Both the position numbers and the translations under genes were made by a program. A stretch of DNA of 44,257 nucleotides from Chitinophaga pinensis (GTDB lineage Bacteria > Bacteroidota > Bacteroidia > Flavobacteriales > Flavobacteriaceae): assembly GCA_945873505.1 (NCBI GenBank), contig CAMCDQ010000016.1, positions 1 through 44,257 of the forward strand. The letters run 5' to 3'. Below are positions 16,179 through 25,202 of the stretch, in pieces. Positions within the stretch are counted from its first letter, which is position 1; the number at the start of each line of letters is the position of its first letter. The notes under the pieces were generated by a model that made no database searches, was not told the origin of the DNA, and saw only the letters and a program-made list of their open reading frames with translations.

Positions 16179-17285
16179 TTATTTAACCTCTTTAATCAAA
16201 TAGATATAAACAGGAAAGTGATCGCTAAAACCTGGTTCTGCTGGAGAGTTTCTTTTTGGATAGCCTTTATACTGCCCAGCAGTTTCAATTAGAAAGGATT
16301 TATTGTAAATTCCCGCTTTCCAATACCTATATGACGAATAATCAGTTTTTATTAAAGATTCAGAAACCATGATTTGATCAAAAATATCACCTGAATCTCT
16401 ATAAAATAGAGAGGCATTTCCTTTTTTAGCCATTTCTTCAAAAGGATTGTAAACGCCAAATTCTTTTACATCTTCTTTTTTTAATTTTGCGCCAATTCCT
16501 TCTTTTACACTTTTATTATATGTGCCGTCATTTAAATCGCCCATGCAAATAATTTTAGCATTTGGATTTGATTTATAAATAGAATCCATTACTTTTCTTG
16601 ACAATCTCCCTGCAGCTTCCCGAAAAGGGCTACTTCTTTTCTCCCCTCCAGAACGGGAAGGCCAGTGATTTACCATTATATTCACTTCCTCTCCATCTAA
16701 TAATCCAGTTACCAAAAGTATATCTCTTGTATAAACCCGATTATCTATGGCTACTTCAATTTTATCAGTATCTGCTTTATCTTCAGCAGTTTCATTTGTA
16801 TTCTTTTCAATAATTTTAGAATCATTTCTGTAAATTAGTAATGGAACGTTGACCGAACTTGTTGGCATAAAGAGCTTTTTTTGATACAATAATGCCACAT
16901 CAATTCCTCTTTTATCTGGAGAATCATAATGTAAAACGCCATAATCTTTTCCTGCAAATTGATAGTTTTTGACTAAGTCTTCTAACGCACCTCTGTTTTC
17001 TACTTCGCAAACTCCAATAATAGCGGGCGATTCCATTTGTTTGTCACTAGTTCCTATTTGTGGTAATACACGACCCAAGTTGTCTAGTTTTTGGTTGTAT
17101 TTTTTTAATGTCCATCCTTTTTGTGGAAGATATTCTTCGTCAAAATTTGGACCATTTATAGTGTCAAAAAGATTTTCAAGGTTGTAGAATGCAATTGTAT
17201 GTACTTTGTATTTTTTTTCTTGAGCTATAGAAGCATTTGTAAAAAGCGAAATAAATAAGAATGCTAAAAAGAGTTTATTTTTCAT
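16179..17285 (-). CDS. Secreted endonuclease/exonuclease/phosphatase (DNase I-like fold) protein
   Basis: A 368-residue exported protein of the EEP superfamily (Mg-dependent nucleases and phosphodiesterases). The signal peptide is MKNKLFLAFLFISLFTNASIA-Q. Superfamily motifs are visible: FYNLENLFD with the metal-binding E near the N-terminus, ICMGDLNDG in the middle, and the catalytic GFSDHFPVY near the C-terminus. Start: an upstream in-frame TTG at 17330 would give a longer protein without an N-terminal signal, and that codon lies inside a -7 promoter box (17328-17335), so ATG 17285 is preferred. It is divergent from the TonB receptor/DUF5689 operon, which may be functionally linked. Substrate (DNA, RNA or another phosphodiester) is not determined by sequence. 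Confidence 0.9.
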   Translation of the reverse strand: MKNKLFLAFLFISLFTNASIAQEKKYKVHTIAFYNLENLFDTINGPNFDEEYLPQKGWTLKKYNQKLDNLGRVLPQIGTSDKQMESPAIIGVCEVENRGALEDLVKNYQFAGKDYGVLHYDSPDKRGIDVALLYQKKLFMPTSSVNVPLLIYRNDSKIIEKNTNETAEDKADTDKIEVAIDNRVYTRDILLVTGLLDGEEVNIMVNHWPSRSGGEKRSSPFREAAGRLSRKVMDSIYKSNPNAKIICMGDLNDGTYNKSVKEGIGAKLKKEDVKEFGVYNPFEEMAKKGNASLFYRDSGDIFDQIMVSESLIKTDYSSYRYWKAGIYNKSFLIETAGQYKGYPKRNSPAEPGFSDHFPVYIYLIKEVK

Positions 17286-17327
17286 AAATTGGCAAGTTTG
17301 TTTTTTCAAAATTAAACATTTGGGATA

Positions 17328-17335
17328 CAAATGTA
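17328..17335 (-). promoter_or_regulatory. -7 promoter box of the secreted nuclease/phosphatase gene
   Basis: Reads TACATTTG on the minus strand, an exact TAnnTTTG match. The predicted RNA start is near 17321, giving a leader of ~36 bases before ATG 17285. The stretch between here and the box at 17556 (17336-17555) holds nothing else I can name. Confidence 0.6.
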
Positions 17336-17555
17336 AATTATTATTATGTATGCATTTACATTATGAAGTTAAGAAATTTATTTTTTTATAAAAAACAGAT
17401 AAAATAGGTACTATCATGAAGACTTTTTTAAAAAAACGCTGTTTTTTATTAAATTAAAATCCTTGGAAACCAGTCAAATACATTAATTGATGTTAATTTA
17501 AGGTCAAGTTTAACATAAGTTTTTAAGTAATGATATAATATTTAATTATTTCTCG

Positions 17556-17563
17556 TAAATTTG
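17556..17563 (+). promoter_or_regulatory. -7 promoter box of the TonB receptor gene
   Basis: TAAATTTG matches the Bacteroidetes -7 consensus and lies 56 bases before the start at 17620. No clear -33 TTG is seen at the normal distance. Confidence 0.6.
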
Positions 17564-17566
17564 ACC

Positions 17567-17600
17567 CCCCTTAGTGCTTTAATTTTAAAAAATTAAGGGG
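17567..17600 (+). promoter_or_regulatory. Leader hairpin of the TonB receptor mRNA
   Basis: CCCCTTA (17567-17573) pairs with TAAGGGG (17594-17600), with more A/T pairing possible inside. It lies at the very 5' end of the predicted transcript, where it could stabilise the mRNA or act as a control site. Confidence 0.5.
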
Positions 17601-17619
17601 ACTAACCTTAATCCTATTT

Positions 17620-20514
17620 ATGAAAAAACTTGTTATTAGTACATTATTTGTGATGCAAGTGTTTTTTGTTTTTGCACAAAGCCCAACTGGAATTTCTGGC
17701 AAGGTGCTAGATGCAAAATCACAAATACCATTACAAAATGTAGTTGCTACAATTCAAAACACAAATCTTACACAGCTTACAGATGCTGATGGAAAGTTTT
17801 CATTTGAAAAGGTATCAGCGGGAAATCAATTATTGCAAATTAGAAGTGTTGGTTTTAAAGACCAATTACTTACAGTTGAAATAATTACTGGAAAAATGAT
17901 TGATTTAGGTGTAATTTCACTTCAAGAAGATCAAAGTTTTGAGTTACAATCTAGTTTAGTTACAATTACCGAAAGTGATTTATCAGACGACAATAGTGGT
18001 TCAGAAAACACGTCGAGTTTGCTTCAAGCATCTAGAGATGTATTTCAACAATCGGCAGCGTTTAATTGGGGTCAAGCCCGATTTAGAATCCGTGGTTTAG
18101 ACAGCGAGTATTCCAACACGATGATTAATGGTGTTTCGATGAACAAAGCTGTTGACGGAAGACCACAATGGAGTAATTGGGGCGGATTGAATGATGCAAC
18201 AAGAAATCAAGAATTTACCATAGGTTCGGGTCCTTCAGACTATACTTTTGGAGGAATTCTAGGAACACAAGAAATCAATACACGCGCTTCAATATTCAGA
18301 CCGGGTTCAAGAATTTCTGCTTCTGGCACCAATACAAATTATACTGGAAGATTAATGGGAACTATTGTTTCTGGAATGGATAAATACGGATGGGCTTATG
18401 TTATTTCGGCAGGAAGACGTTGGGCAACCGAAGGTTATTTTGACGGAACAAACTATGCAGCAAATTCTTTTTTTGCAAGTGTTGAAAAGAAAATCAACGA
18501 CAATCACAGCTTGAATTTTACTTCTATTTATGCTCAAAATAGTAGAGCAAAAAATTCTCCAACTTCCGATGAGGTTGCAAGCCTTAAGGGTGATAAATAC
18601 AATTCCTATTGGGGATGGCAAGATGGCGAGAAAAGAAATTCTAGAGTTAAAAACGTTGAAGAGCCAATCTTCATGTTGAGCCACTATTGGAAAATAAATG
18701 CTAAAAACAAATTAAACACCAATGTTACCTACCAATTTGGAGAAATTGGCAACAGTAGAATTGATTTTCAACAAGCAAATAGTCCAGATCCTACCTATTA
18801 TAGAAATTTGCCAAGTTATTGGACTTCAATCTATGCTGCTGACCAAGGAGAAAATCCAGGGGCATTCACTCCTGACTATGCAAACGGTGCAATTGCTAGA
18901 GCCAACTTTATAGCAAATCCACAAATGGATTGGAATGCAATGTACAGAGCCAATTCAACTGCAATTGTAGATGCAAATGGAAATGAAATTGGACGTACTC
19001 CATCTGAAAGCAAGTATGTTTTATACGAAGACAGAACAGACGACAAAACATTTACGGCAAATACTATTTTGAACTCTCAAATCAATGACAATATTGTTTT
19101 AAATGCAGGTGCAACCTATAGAAAATCGAAATCAGCTAATTTCCAAGTGCTTTTAGACTTGTTAGGAGGAACCCATTTCAATGATATAGACACCTTTGGA
19201 GCAACAACAGATCAACAACAATCCGACCTGAACAATCCTGGAAAACAAGTGCTTGAAAACGATAAGTATGGATACAATTACAATATGTTTGCAGATGTAA
19301 TCGATGCTTTTACACAATTTAAATTTACTTACAAAAAAGTAGATTTCTATTTATCTCAATCTTTTACAAGTTCAACTTATCAAAGAGAAGGGTTGTATAA
19401 AAATGGTTATTATCCAACAAATTCTTTCGGTAAAAGCGATAAAACAACTTTTGAAAACTTCGGTTTTAAAGGAGGTTTAACGTATAAAATTACAGGGAAA
19501 CACTTCTTGAATTTTAATGCTGTGCACATGACGAAAGCACCTTCTTTGAGAAACACTTATCCAAATGCTCGTTTGAACAATAATATTGTAAACGGTATTG
19601 AAAGTGAAATTATTTCAAGCGCAGACGCTAGCTATGTGTTTAGAGGCCCTAAAATTAAAGCAAAAGTAACCGCTTATTTTTCAAAAATTAAAAATGCTAC
19701 AGAAACATCGTTCTATTATGCAGATGGTATTTTTGGAAATGATGACGCAACAGACACAAATGATAGTAATGCCTTTGTAAGCGAAACGGTTACGGATATT
19801 AGTAAGAAAAATATTGGAGCTGAATTAGGTTTTGAATACCAAATTACTTCAACAATAAAATTGACAACAGCCGCTGCTTACGGTCAATATACGTACGATA
19901 ACAACCCAACGGTTTTGATTACAAATGATGCTAGAGCTACTTTAGACAATACTAATCCAGTAACCGATTTTGGAACTGCAACAATGAAAAACTACAGACA
20001 AGCGGGTATGCCGCAACAAGCGTATTCATTTGGAGTAGAATACAGAGACCCTAATTTCTGGAATATTGGTGCAAATATTAATTATCTTGCCGACAATTAT
20101 TTAGACATTTCTCCAATTATGAGAACAAGTAACTTCTTTATTAACCCAGCAACTGGATTCAATTTCCCTGAGGCTACAATTGAAAGAGGTAGAGAATTAT
20201 TAAAACAAGAAAAGTTTGACCCAATTTCTTTGTTGAATATCATCGGAGGGAAATCTTGGAGAATTGACGGTAAAACTTTAGGATTCTTTGCAAGCATTAA
20301 CAATATATTAGATGTTTCTTATAAAACAGGAGGATTTGAACAAGCAAGAAATGCGAATTTCAGACAGCTTAATCAAGACGCATCTAGCGCAACACCAGCA
20401 ATCCCCGCAACGATTACCTCTGCAGCAGTACCTGCAAATTATCCAGCTTTTGCACCTAAATATTTTTATGGCTACGGAAGAACATATTTCGTAAATTTAT
20501 ATCTTAATTTTTAA
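17620..20514 (+). CDS. TonB-dependent outer-membrane receptor
   Basis: A 964-residue exported protein with signal peptide MKKLVISTLFVMQVFFVFA-Q. An N-terminal carboxypeptidase-regulatory-like domain (about 23-110, GISGKVLDAKSQIPLQNVVAT) is followed by the plug (~115-225, including FRIRGLDSEYSNTMINGVSMN) and a 22-strand-type barrel ending in aromatic ...YFVNLYLNF, the usual outer-membrane insertion signature. Such receptors import large or scarce substrates with TonB energy. No SusD partner is present; the next gene, 16 bases downstream, is a DUF5689 surface lipoprotein. A secreted EEP-fold enzyme is divergent to it. The substrate is unknown; the neighbours hint at nucleic acid or a phosphorus source, which is inference. 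Confidence 0.94.
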   Translation: MKKLVISTLFVMQVFFVFAQSPTGISGKVLDAKSQIPLQNVVATIQNTNLTQLTDADGKFSFEKVSAGNQLLQIRSVGFKDQLLTVEIITGKMIDLGVISLQEDQSFELQSSLVTITESDLSDDNSGSENTSSLLQASRDVFQQSAAFNWGQARFRIRGLDSEYSNTMINGVSMNKAVDGRPQWSNWGGLNDATRNQEFTIGSGPSDYTFGGILGTQEINTRASIFRPGSRISASGTNTNYTGRLMGTIVSGMDKYGWAYVISAGRRWATEGYFDGTNYAANSFFASVEKKINDNHSLNFTSIYAQNSRAKNSPTSDEVASLKGDKYNSYWGWQDGEKRNSRVKNVEEPIFMLSHYWKINAKNKLNTNVTYQFGEIGNSRIDFQQANSPDPTYYRNLPSYWTSIYAADQGENPGAFTPDYANGAIARANFIANPQMDWNAMYRANSTAIVDANGNEIGRTPSESKYVLYEDRTDDKTFTANTILNSQINDNIVLNAGATYRKSKSANFQVLLDLLGGTHFNDIDTFGATTDQQQSDLNNPGKQVLENDKYGYNYNMFADVIDAFTQFKFTYKKVDFYLSQSFTSSTYQREGLYKNGYYPTNSFGKSDKTTFENFGFKGGLTYKITGKHFLNFNAVHMTKAPSLRNTYPNARLNNNIVNGIESEIISSADASYVFRGPKIKAKVTAYFSKIKNATETSFYYADGIFGNDDATDTNDSNAFVSETVTDISKKNIGAELGFEYQITSTIKLTTAAAYGQYTYDNNPTVLITNDARATLDNTNPVTDFGTATMKNYRQAGMPQQAYSFGVEYRDPNFWNIGANINYLADNYLDISPIMRTSNFFINPATGFNFPEATIERGRELLKQEKFDPISLLNIIGGKSWRIDGKTLGFFASINNILDVSYKTGGFEQARNANFRQLNQDASSATPAIPATITSAAVPANYPAFAPKYFYGYGRTYFVNLYLNF

Positions 20515-20530
20515 TTAGAAAACACACATT

Positions 20531-21886
20531 ATGAAAACAAATATTTTAAAATCAGTTTTTTTCGTAGCATTAGCAATAGGTATATTATCTAGCTGTGTGA
20601 ACGATGATAGTTATGACGTTCCAGTTTTAAACTGTACGCAGCCAAATTTAATAGCAAATAGAACTATTCCTCAAGTAATTGCAGTTTCAGCTCCTTTAGT
20701 TGCTCAATATACTTATGACGATGTCATTGCTGCTTATGTAGTTTCAAGTGACGAAGCTGGAAACTTCTACAAATCAATATCTTTGCAAACATTGGCAACA
20801 GCAACAACTCCAGCAGTTGGATTTAGCGTTCCTGTTGATGCTGCAAACACTTATGTTGATTACAGACCAGGTGTAAAAGTATATATTAAACTGAAAGATT
20901 TATATACTGACATTGTTTACGGATCTATGAGAATAGGTGGAATTTATGTAAATTCTTCTTCAGTTGCTTCGGTTGGAAGATTGCCACAAACAGAATACAA
21001 AAACAAACTTATTGCTTCATGTACCAATGTTAGCGAAGATGTTTTAGTTAAACAATTGACGATTTCACAATTATTAAATGACGCCAACTTAAATACTTTA
21101 TGTGAAGTTTCTGGCGTTCAATTTACGGATGCTGCGGTTGGAAGACATTATTACGAGTCAGCAAACGACTTAGGAGGAGCTACAAATTGGAATCTTACGG
21201 ATGTTGCTGGGAATCAGGTAATTTTTAGAACAAGTAGTTATGCTACTTATGCTTCACACTTAGTTGCAACAGGAAGCGGAAAAGTGAGAGGAGTATTAAC
21301 AAAATACGGGTCAGATTACCAATTTATGGCAAGATCTGAAGCTGATGTAATGTTAACTGGGATAAGATCAACTCCATTCTTTTCTGAAGATTTTCAAAGT
21401 GCTGTAAATAGTACTACTTTAAATATTCCTGGCTGGACAAATGTGGCAACTGTTGGAACAAAACTATGGCAAGAGAAAACATTTTCTGGAAATGGATATG
21501 CTGAACTAAGTTCATATGGTTCAGGAAATGCAGTAAATGAATCTTGGTTGGTTTCTCCTCCAATCGATATGAATTCTCACACAGGGGAAGTTTTAATATT
21601 TAAAGTTGCGCAACACCATTTAGATGTTGATTCACCATTAAATTCACTTAAAGTTTATGTTTCTACTAATTTTACAGGAAATGTAGCTACTGCTACTTGG
21701 ACACAAGTAACTGTTGCCTTGCCAACACAAGCTACGTCTTGGTATCAATTTGTAAGTTCGGGAGGGGTTGATTTATCAACGTATACTGGAAATCTAAATG
21801 TTGCATTTAAATTTACTGGTTCAGGAACAAATACAACTTTAGACGGTGCTTTTCAAGTAGATGACTTTAAAGTTTTTGGAAACTAG
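20531..21886 (+). CDS. DUF5689 surface lipoprotein with choice-of-anchor J-type domain
   Basis: A 451-residue lipoprotein. The signal ends LAIGILSSC, with the lipidated cysteine at residue 22, followed by VNDD; acidic residues there resemble surface-export signals of Bacteroidetes lipoproteins. The first half (about 40-285) matches DUF5689 as I know it, including KVYIKLKDLY, GVLTKYGSDYQFMARSEADVML and an OB-like strand pattern. The second half (about 295-451), with FFSEDFQS...WTNVATVGTKLWQ and ending FQVDDFKVFGN, resembles a cleaved-adhesin/choice-of-anchor J jelly roll. It follows the TonB receptor by 16 bases and is followed by a terminator, so the two form an operon; it probably captures substrate for the receptor. 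Confidence 0.85.
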   Translation: MKTNILKSVFFVALAIGILSSCVNDDSYDVPVLNCTQPNLIANRTIPQVIAVSAPLVAQYTYDDVIAAYVVSSDEAGNFYKSISLQTLATATTPAVGFSVPVDAANTYVDYRPGVKVYIKLKDLYTDIVYGSMRIGGIYVNSSSVASVGRLPQTEYKNKLIASCTNVSEDVLVKQLTISQLLNDANLNTLCEVSGVQFTDAAVGRHYYESANDLGGATNWNLTDVAGNQVIFRTSSYATYASHLVATGSGKVRGVLTKYGSDYQFMARSEADVMLTGIRSTPFFSEDFQSAVNSTTLNIPGWTNVATVGTKLWQEKTFSGNGYAELSSYGSGNAVNESWLVSPPIDMNSHTGEVLIFKVAQHHLDVDSPLNSLKVYVSTNFTGNVATATWTQVTVALPTQATSWYQFVSSGGVDLSTYTGNLNVAFKFTGSGTNTTLDGAFQVDDFKVFGN

Positions 21887-21907
21887 TTTATTTATTTCTT
21901 ATTATAA

Positions 21908-21939
21908 AAAGAGCTGCAGAAATGCGGCTCTTTTTTTTT
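21908..21939 (+). terminator. Terminator of the TonB receptor/DUF5689 operon
   Basis: AAAGAGCTGC pairs with GCGGCTCTTT (one G-T pair) over a 6-base loop, followed by a run of nine to twelve Ts. Confidence 0.85.
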
Positions 21940-22005
21940 ATTAAATAATGATGTGTGTTTTATAACTTTTTCGTAATTTTCAGTCTAATTAAAACTAAAA
22001 CAATA

Positions 22006-23202
22006 ATGCAAAAAATTTCAATTAAACCCATATTTATTGCCGCTACATTCTTTGTTGGAATATCAAGCAGTTTCGCCCAAGACATTCTAGTCAATTCACT
22101 AAAAGTAAATGCAAGTGAAAAAAGCAAAGAAAGCTTCAAATTTACCGATGTAATCAATCTTGCGAATACTCCTGTAAAAAACCAAGGCTCGTCAGGAACG
22201 TGTTGGAGTTATGCTGGGAATTCTTTTTTAGAATCGGAAATGATTCGAATTGGAAGGCAACCAATTGAAATATCTCAAATTTTTTCTGCACGAAATGCGT
22301 ATGTTGAAAAAGGCAAGAATTATGTAAGAATGCACGGTGCGGTAACCCTAGGCGATGGTGGATCGTTACACGATGTTACCAATATGCTTAAAAAATACGG
22401 TGCTGTTCCTCAAGAAGTTTACACAGGTTTAAATTATGGAACTTCAAAAAATAAATTTGGAGAAATGGCTGCCTTAACAGAAGGATTGTTAGTTGCAGCA
22501 GTAAAAAATCCAAATGGTGAATTAACTCCAAATTGGATTAAAGCCTACGAAGCAGTTATTGATTCTTATTTAGGACAAGTGCCGCAAAACTTCAATTACA
22601 AAGGGAAAAGCTACACGCCGCAAACATTTGCAAAAGATGTTGTGGGATTAAATCCAGATGAATATGTTGAAATTTCGTCCTATTCAAATGCGCCTTATTA
22701 TACAAAAACCATGTTAATGGTGCCAGATAACTGGTCATTTGATATGATTTATAATGTGCGTTTAAACGATATGACCGACATTATTGATAATGCTCTAAAA
22801 AATGGCTTTACTGTAGCTTGGGCAACGGATGTAAGTGAGAAAAGTTTCAGTTGGAAAAACGGAGTTGCTTATGTTCCAATAAAAAAAGTAGACGACATGA
22901 CTTCTGAAGAAAAAGAAAACATGTTCATTGGACCAAAACCTGAAATGGAAATCACAGAAGAATTGCGTCAAAAAGCATTTGATAATTACCAAACTACCGA
23001 TGATCACGGAATGCATATTGTTGGGGTTTCAAAAGACCAAGACGGGAAAGAATACTATATTGTGAAAAACTCTTGGGGCGCAACGAACGACTACAAAGGA
23101 TACCTTTATGTAACTAAAAACTTCATCAAGTATAAAACAACTGCCTTTATGGTAAATAAAGCCGGAATACCCGCTGTAATAGCTAAAAAGATGGGGATTT
23201 AA
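22006..23202 (+). CDS. Exported C1B (bleomycin hydrolase/aminopeptidase C-like) cysteine peptidase
   Basis: A 398-residue papain-fold peptidase. Active-site residues are Q60 and C66 in KNQGSSGTCWSYAGN, H334 in DDHGMHIVG and N355 in VKNSWG, the C1B arrangement. The signal peptide (MQKISIKPIFIAATFFVGISSSFA-Q) directs it out of the cytoplasm, unlike classical cytoplasmic bleomycin hydrolases. An upstream ATG at 21955 would add 17 residues and bury the signal, so ATG 22006 is chosen. It has its own terminator and no obvious operon partner. It probably trims peptides in the periplasm or at the cell surface; no T9SS sorting domain is seen at the C-terminus (IPAVIAKKMGI). Confidence 0.92.
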   Translation: MQKISIKPIFIAATFFVGISSSFAQDILVNSLKVNASEKSKESFKFTDVINLANTPVKNQGSSGTCWSYAGNSFLESEMIRIGRQPIEISQIFSARNAYVEKGKNYVRMHGAVTLGDGGSLHDVTNMLKKYGAVPQEVYTGLNYGTSKNKFGEMAALTEGLLVAAVKNPNGELTPNWIKAYEAVIDSYLGQVPQNFNYKGKSYTPQTFAKDVVGLNPDEYVEISSYSNAPYYTKTMLMVPDNWSFDMIYNVRLNDMTDIIDNALKNGFTVAWATDVSEKSFSWKNGVAYVPIKKVDDMTSEEKENMFIGPKPEMEITEELRQKAFDNYQTTDDHGMHIVGVSKDQDGKEYYIVKNSWGATNDYKGYLYVTKNFIKYKTTAFMVNKAGIPAVIAKKMGI

Positions 23203-23221
23203 TTATTCATGTGATTGTAAT

Positions 23222-23254
23222 AAAAAAATCCCATTTGAAAGAATGGGATTTTTT
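23222..23254. terminator. Bidirectional terminator between the C1 peptidase and accC
   Basis: ATCCCATT (23228-23235) and AATGGGAT (23242-23249) are flanked by an A-run on the left and a T-run on the right, so it can terminate both converging transcripts. Confidence 0.85.
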
Positions 23255-23274
23255 GTTGTAATAAATTTATTTCT

Positions 23275-24621
23275 TTATTCTGGATCATTCATTTTAAATG
23301 TATCCATGAAAGCGGTTGTATAATTTCCAGCTACATATTGCTCGTCGTCCATTAATTGTCTGTGAAACGGAATGGTAGTTTTTATTCCTTCAATTACAAA
23401 TTCGTCCAAAGCACGTTTCATTTTATTGATGGCTTCTTGACGTGTTTGCGCTGTTGTAATCAACTTTGCAATCATTGAATCGTAATTTGGTGGAATTGTA
23501 TAACCTGCGTAAACGTGAGTATCTAAACGAACTCCGTGTCCACCTGGCGCATGAAGGGTAGTGATTTTTCCTGGTGAAGGACGAAAATCATTGTACGGAT
23601 CTTCCGCATTTATTCTACATTCAATAGCGTGTAATTGTGGTAAATAATTTTTTCCAGAAATTGGAATTCCTGCAGCTACCATTATTTGTTCACGGATCAA
23701 GTCGTAATCTACTACTTGCTCTGTAATTGGGTGCTCCACTTGAATTCGAGTGTTCATTTCCATGAAATAGAAATTTCTATGTTTGTCCACTAAAAATTCT
23801 ACCGTTCCAGCACCTTCATATTTAATGTATTCTGCAGCTTTTACGGCGGCTTCACCCATTCTGTTTCTCAATTCATCGGTCATAAATGGCGACGGAGTTT
23901 CCTCAGTCAATTTTTGATGACGACGTTGAACCGAACAATCTCTTTCTGATAAATGACATGCTTTTCCATAGGCATCACCCACCACTTGAATTTCAATATG
24001 TCTTGGTTCTTCGATTAATTTTTCAAGATACATGCCATCATTTCCAAAAGCCGCAGCCGACTCTTGACGAGCGTCTTCCCATGATTTCAATAAATCTTCG
24101 GCTTTCCAAACGGCACGCATTCCTTTTCCACCACCACCTGCTGTTGCTTTAAGCATTACAGGATAGCCCATTTCTAAGGATAATTTTTGTGCTTCTTCAA
24201 AAGATTCTAAAATTCCAACAGATCCTGGAACGCAAGGCACTCCAGCTTCAATCATTGTTGATTTTGCGGAAGCTTTATCTCCCATTCTGTCAATCATTTC
24301 TGGCGAAGCACCAATAAATTTGATGCCGTGTTCTTGACAAATTTTTGAAAACTTAGCATTTTCAGAAAGAAATCCATAACCAGGATGAATGGCATCAGCA
24401 TTTGTAATTTCTGCTGCTGCAATAATATTCGACATCTTTAAATAAGAAAGATTACTCGGGGGCGGCCCAATACAAACGGCTTCATCAGCAAATTTCACGT
24501 GAAGACTTTCCGCATCAGCAGTTGAATAAACCGCTACTGTTTTGATTCCCATTTCTCTACAGGTTCTAATAACACGAAGTGCTATTTCTCCCCTGTTTGC
24601 AATTAATATTTTTTTAAACAT
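23275..24621 (-). CDS. accC: Biotin carboxylase subunit of acetyl-CoA carboxylase
   Basis: ATP-grasp enzyme that carboxylates the biotin on AccB, the first half-reaction of acetyl-CoA carboxylase in fatty-acid synthesis. Visible signatures: the N-terminal [20 protein letters not shown], the glycine-rich ATP loop [12 protein letters not shown], the metal/catalytic region [16 protein letters not shown] and the biotin-carboxylase C-terminal domain with ECRINAEDP. The 448 residues match AccC and exclude the larger fused acyl-CoA carboxylases. It follows accB on the same strand, separated by 89 bases filled with inverted 7-base repeats, and ends at a bidirectional terminator. Confidence 0.96.
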   Translation of the reverse strand: MFKKILIANRGEIALRVIRTCREMGIKTVAVYSTADAESLHVKFADEAVCIGPPPSNLSYLKMSNIIAAAEITNADAIHPGYGFLSENAKFSKICQEHGIKFIGASPEMIDRMGDKASAKSTMIEAGVPCVPGSVGILESFEEAQKLSLEMGYPVMLKATAGGGGKGMRAVWKAEDLLKSWEDARQESAAAFGNDGMYLEKLIEEPRHIEIQVVGDAYGKACHLSERDCSVQRRHQKLTEETPSPFMTDELRNRMGEAAVKAAEYIKYEGAGTVEFLVDKHRNFYFMEMNTRIQVEHPITEQVVDYDLIREQIMVAAGIPISGKNYLPQLHAIECRINAEDPYNDFRPSPGKITTLHAPGGHGVRLDTHVYAGYTIPPNYDSMIAKLITTAQTRQEAINKMKRALDEFVIEGIKTTIPFHRQLMDDEQYVAGNYTTAFMDTFKMNDPE

Positions 24622-24631
24622 TTGTTTTGAA

Positions 24632-24705
24632 TTATGAGTTATGAGTTATAAGTTATAAGTTATGAACGGGGTTGCCAATTCATAATTTAAAATTCATAAT
24701 TTATA
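24632..24705. repeat. Inverted 7-base arrays between accB and accC
   Basis: Left: five heptads, TTATGAG x2, TTATAAG x2 and TTATGAA (24632-24666). Right: ATTCATA, ATTTAAA, ATTCATA and ATTTATA (24678-24705), whose reverse complement again contains TTATGAA-type words. A short GC-richer spacer (CGGGGTTGCC) lies between. The structure sits inside a co-directional gene pair that would normally be tightly spaced. Confidence 0.82.
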
Positions 24706-24710
24706 ATTTC

Positions 24711-25181
24711 TTAAGAAGGATCAACTATAAATAAGGGTTGGTCGTATTCTACTGGCGACATATCATCCACTAAAATTTTAACGATTTTCCCTGAAACTTC
24801 AGATTCGATTTCGTTAAATAATTTCATAGCTTCAATTACACATAAAACATCTCCTTTTGTAATTGTACTTCCAACTTCAACAAACAATGGTTTGTCTGGA
24901 GATGGTTTTCTGTAAAAAGTACCAATAATTGGAGATTTTACAGTAATGTATTTTGAATTTTCATCTGCCACAGCTACCGCTACAGGAACCGCAGCTTGTG
25001 CTGGTGTAGCCTGAGGAATTGCTTGAGCAACGGGTGCTTGTTGCAAATAGGTGATTTCTTGAGAGTTCCCTTCAAGCGTAGTTCTTATGGTGATTTTTAC
25101 ATCATCCATTTCTAATTTTACTTCTGCAACTCCTGAGTTTGCAACAAACTTGATTAGGTTTTGAATTTCTTTTAAATCCAT
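24711..25181 (-). CDS. accB: Biotin carboxyl carrier protein of acetyl-CoA carboxylase
   Basis: A 156-residue carrier that holds biotin and shuttles carboxyl groups between AccC and the carboxyltransferase. The biotinyl lysine is K120 in the invariant EAMK context (VIEAMKLFNE). An N-terminal helical part (1-45), an alanine/proline-rich linker (~48-72) and the biotinyl domain (~78-155) are in the usual order. It lies 21 bases after fabH on the same strand and precedes accC, so fabH-accB-accC form a fatty-acid initiation module. Confidence 0.97.
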   Translation of the reverse strand: MDLKEIQNLIKFVANSGVAEVKLEMDDVKITIRTTLEGNSQEITYLQQAPVAQAIPQATPAQAAVPVAVAVADENSKYITVKSPIIGTFYRKPSPDKPLFVEVGSTITKGDVLCVIEAMKLFNEIESEVSGKIVKILVDDMSPVEYDQPLFIVDPS

Positions 25182-25202
25182 AATATTAATTTTAGGTTAG
25201 TT

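Noticed and set aside
17328..17330. TTG start extending the secreted EEP protein by 15 residues
   Set aside because: It lies in a -7 box and would place a charged stretch before the signal peptide; ATG 17285 gives a normal signal.
21955..22005. Upstream ATG for the C1 peptidase
   Set aside because: It adds a hydrophobic stretch before the real signal peptide; ATG 22006 gives a standard export signal.
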